Source of the DNA: Chryseobacterium herbae
GTDB lineage: Bacteria > Bacteroidota > Bacteroidia > Flavobacteriales > Weeksellaceae
Length of the DNA: 64,000 nucleotides
Reading direction: 5' to 3'
Assembly (NCBI RefSeq): GCF_025154075.1
Contig: NZ_JAOAMU010000005.1
Coordinates: 1 to 64,000, forward strand
The position numbers and the translations under genes are program-made. This document shows, in pieces, positions 62,044 to 64,000 of the stretch (position 1 is its first letter; each line of letters begins with the position of its first letter). Under the pieces are notes generated by a model. The model had not been told where the DNA came from and made no database searches. It saw only the letters and a list, made by a program, of their open reading frames with translations.

Positions 62044-63486
62044 ATGAGTTGTGGATGCAAAACATCCGGCGATTCTGCCCATTCTTGCGGACCCAAGAAA
62101 ACCGCGAATGGTTGTGAAAGTGTAAATACCTGTGGTAATAGTTATAAATTAAGTGTTTTCGATTGGCTTTCTAACATCACCAACCCCGCATCGAACAGGT
62201 GCGACCTTGTGGAAGTTAGATTTAAAAATGACAGAAAATCGTTTTATAAAAATGTAAATAATATCCCTTTACATATAGGTAGCGTAGTAACAGTAGAATC
62301 GAGTCCCGGACACGATGTAGGCGTTGTAAGCCTCACCGGAGAATTAGTAAAGATTCAGATGAAAAAGAAAAAATTTCCTGAAGAATCTATACTCAAAATA
62401 TACAGACAAGCTAACCAGAAGGACCTTGAGGTCTGGCAGGAAGCGAGAAAAAAAGAAGATGCCGTAAAGCTTGAAGCAAGAAAGATTGCCCATAGAATCG
62501 GTCTCGAAATGAAAGTCACTGATGTAGAATATCAGGGAGACTCGTCAAAGATCACCTTCTATTACACTGCTGATAACAGAGTGGATTTCAGACAGTTGAT
62601 TAAAGAATTTGCCGGTGCTTTCAGAACAAAGATTGATATGAAACAAATCGGCTTCAGGCAGGAAGCTGCAAAAGTTGGAGGTATCGGATCATGCGGAAGA
62701 GAACTTTGCTGTTCAACATGGCTTACCGATTTCAGATCTGTAAACACCAATGTCGCCAGATATCAGCAGCTGAGCATTAACCCGCAAAAACTTGCAGGAC
62801 AGTGCGGTAAGTTGAAATGTTGTCTTAATTACGAACTGGACAGCTACCTTGATGCATTAAGCCATTTCCCTTCTTCATCCACAACATTGGATACGGAAAA
62901 AGGAAGAGCATTCTGTATCAAAATAGACGTTTTCAAAAAGAAAATGTGGTTTGCTTATGTAGACAGTTCAATGGCATGGTATGACTTTGACATTGATCTT
63001 GTTAAGAAATTAATCGCAAAAAATAAAAAAGGCGAAAGAACTCCTCCTCTGGAGGATCTGAAACAACCTGATACTCCGGCTCCATCCATCGATCTGATCC
63101 AGGAAAACAACATGGACAGATTCGAAAAGAAAAACAGGGGAAACAATAGGAACAGAAGCCAAAACCAAAACCAAAGCAGACCGAATAACAACGGGCAAAA
63201 CCAGGGAGGACAACAGGCACAAGGCCAGGGACCAAAGAAAGGCAGACCGGAAAGGCCTGAAAGATCCGAGCGACCTGACAGACCGGAAAGAACAGAAAAC
63301 CCTAATGCCAATTCTAACTCCGGAAATCAGCCAAGGCCTCAACAGAAGCCACAGCCTAAACCGCAGCAGCCTAAAGCACAGGCGGAAAAAACAGATGCCT
63401 CTTCTGATCCTGATAAAAAACAGCAGAGTCCGAACAAGAAAAATTTTAAAAAGAAATATCCTCCAAAAAAAGATAAAAATGCGTAA
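62044..63486 (+). CDS. ricT: RicT/PSP1-domain protein
   Basis: 480 residues. A Cys-rich start (MSCGCKTSGDSAHSCG) and the PSP1 core with GSCGRELCCSTWL and QCGKLKCCLNYE give the cysteines expected of RicT (YaaT), which binds Fe-S clusters with RicA/RicF in Bacillus and helps RNase Y. The last 130 residues are a disordered Asn/Gln/Pro/Arg-rich tail, much longer than in Bacillus. No RicA or RicF gene is in the window. Overlaps gldH by 8 nt. Confidence 0.9.
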   Translation: MSCGCKTSGDSAHSCGPKKTANGCESVNTCGNSYKLSVFDWLSNITNPASNRCDLVEVRFKNDRKSFYKNVNNIPLHIGSVVTVESSPGHDVGVVSLTGELVKIQMKKKKFPEESILKIYRQANQKDLEVWQEARKKEDAVKLEARKIAHRIGLEMKVTDVEYQGDSSKITFYYTADNRVDFRQLIKEFAGAFRTKIDMKQIGFRQEAAKVGGIGSCGRELCCSTWLTDFRSVNTNVARYQQLSINPQKLAGQCGKLKCCLNYELDSYLDALSHFPSSSTTLDTEKGRAFCIKIDVFKKKMWFAYVDSSMAWYDFDIDLVKKLIAKNKKGERTPPLEDLKQPDTPAPSIDLIQENNMDRFEKKNRGNNRNRSQNQNQSRPNNNGQNQGGQQAQGQGPKKGRPERPERSERPDRPERTENPNANSNSGNQPRPQQKPQPKPQQPKAQAEKTDASSDPDKKQQSPNKKNFKKKYPPKKDKNA

Positions 63487-63943
63487 AATTTTAGGATTAT
63501 TACCTCTTATCCTTTTCTTTAGCTGCCAATCTTCCTCGGAAGAAAACATCATCATGAATTCCGTTAACAACAAATGGAATAAGAAAAGTGAGCAAAAATT
63601 TAATCTTGAAGTTTCAGATCCGCAGAATCCTAAAAATATTATATTTGTCGTAAGAAATAACAATACGTATCCTTACAGCAATATAAGATTTATTGTAAAC
63701 TTCACCAATCTACAGAACAAAAAGAAGGAAACAGACACCCTGAATTACGTTCTGGCAAAACCAAACGGCGAATGGCTTGGTACAGGTTTTGGTGATACGA
63801 AGGAAGCATTATTTCAGTATAAATTGAACTATAAATTTCCGGGAAAGGGAAAGTATGAAATCAGCCTGACACAGGCGATGAGGAATGACAACCTTCCGGG
63901 AATTGAAGATGTTGGAGTAAAACTAGAAACGGCTAAACCGTAA
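63479..63943 (+). CDS. gldH: Gliding motility lipoprotein GldH
   Basis: 154 residues from the ATG at 63479; a longer in-frame stretch back to 63305 only reflects the overlapping ricT tail. Lipoprotein signal with Cys16 (LFFSC). GldH is required for gliding and T9SS function in Flavobacterium. The mature part (NTYPYSNIRFIVNFTN; GTGFGDTKE) fits the family. Placement behind ricT is a flavobacterial pattern. Confidence 0.88.
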   Translation: MRKILGLLPLILFFSCQSSSEENIIMNSVNNKWNKKSEQKFNLEVSDPQNPKNIIFVVRNNNTYPYSNIRFIVNFTNLQNKKKETDTLNYVLAKPNGEWLGTGFGDTKEALFQYKLNYKFPGKGKYEISLTQAMRNDNLPGIEDVGVKLETAKP

Positions 63944-63949
63944 CCATCA

Positions 63950-64000
63950 ATGGAAGACAACAGAAAAAACGTAGGAAATAAGGGAAAAACCTTCCCTCTT
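63950..64000 (+). CDS. Start of a probable PBP1A gene (truncated by window end)
   Basis: An ATG 6 nt after gldH begins MEDNRKNVGNKGKTFPL, a basic N-terminus ahead of where a membrane helix would follow. In relatives, gldH is followed by a class A penicillin-binding protein, so PBP1A is likely; the 17 codons here cannot prove it. Confidence 0.5.
   Translation, partial: MEDNRKNVGNKGKTFPL

Overview
The window looks like chromosomal DNA of a Flavobacteriia bacterium, most likely Chryseobacterium or a close Weeksellaceae relative. The DNA is AT-rich, Shine-Dalgarno sites are absent, and many genes are preceded by the Bacteroidota -7 box TAnnTTTG. Type IX secretion (T9SS) sorting domains, GldH, type III glutamine synthetase and an mreBCD-pbp2-rodA operon all fit. 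The first 64 bases are an almost pure C run and are probably a contig-edge artefact.

Layout. 0.2-8.5 kb holds ordinary genes: glycyl-tRNA synthetase, an M48 protease, a serine hydrolase of the beta-lactamase fold, a YdeI-like protein and a Na+/H+ antiporter. 8.7-19.9 kb is an accessory locus and the most interesting part. It has a cytoplasmic-type M15 peptidase, a patatin-like phospholipase, a tiny acidic protein, two fibre-like proteins sharing one N-terminal module, a 1245-residue protein of unknown family, a metzincin-type metalloprotease and a WYL-domain regulator. Five promoters here, and a sixth at 28.95 kb, carry the same palindrome (CGACAA-GTT-TTGTCG) exactly 11 nt upstream of TAnnTTTG. 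This indicates one regulon, plausibly controlled by the WYL protein, which has the site in front of its own gene. None of the products has a signal peptide although most look made for extracellular or envelope targets, so release by lysis or a contractile/T6SS-like route is a reasonable hypothesis.

20-36.5 kb is mixed housekeeping (tadA, coaX, an M1 peptidase, GSIII, an NlpC/P60 lipoprotein), with tandem paralogous secreted proteins and an AT-rich two-gene insert: a DUF3800 protein coupled by ATGA to a Barnase/RelE-like nuclease candidate. 37.5-42.5 kb is a tandem triplication of T9SS-exported beta-propeller-like proteins; a copied fragment of the rodA 3' end marks the duplication boundary. 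42.5-48.1 kb is the rod-shape operon. 48.5-53.9 kb is the haem cluster hemA-hemC-hemD-hemE, interrupted by two cell-wall hydrolase genes. 54-64 kb holds a nitroreductase, a T9SS cargo protein, sufS, rplY-prs, a GDSL lipoprotein-FadL pair, and ricT-gldH followed by the first codons of a probable PBP1A gene.

Intergenic DNA is rich in dispersed repeats: perfect palindromes, GGGCTAAAGCCC elements, and a TTTTGCTTCGCAAGTGAA family. I saw no tRNA, rRNA, CRISPR array or transposase in the window.
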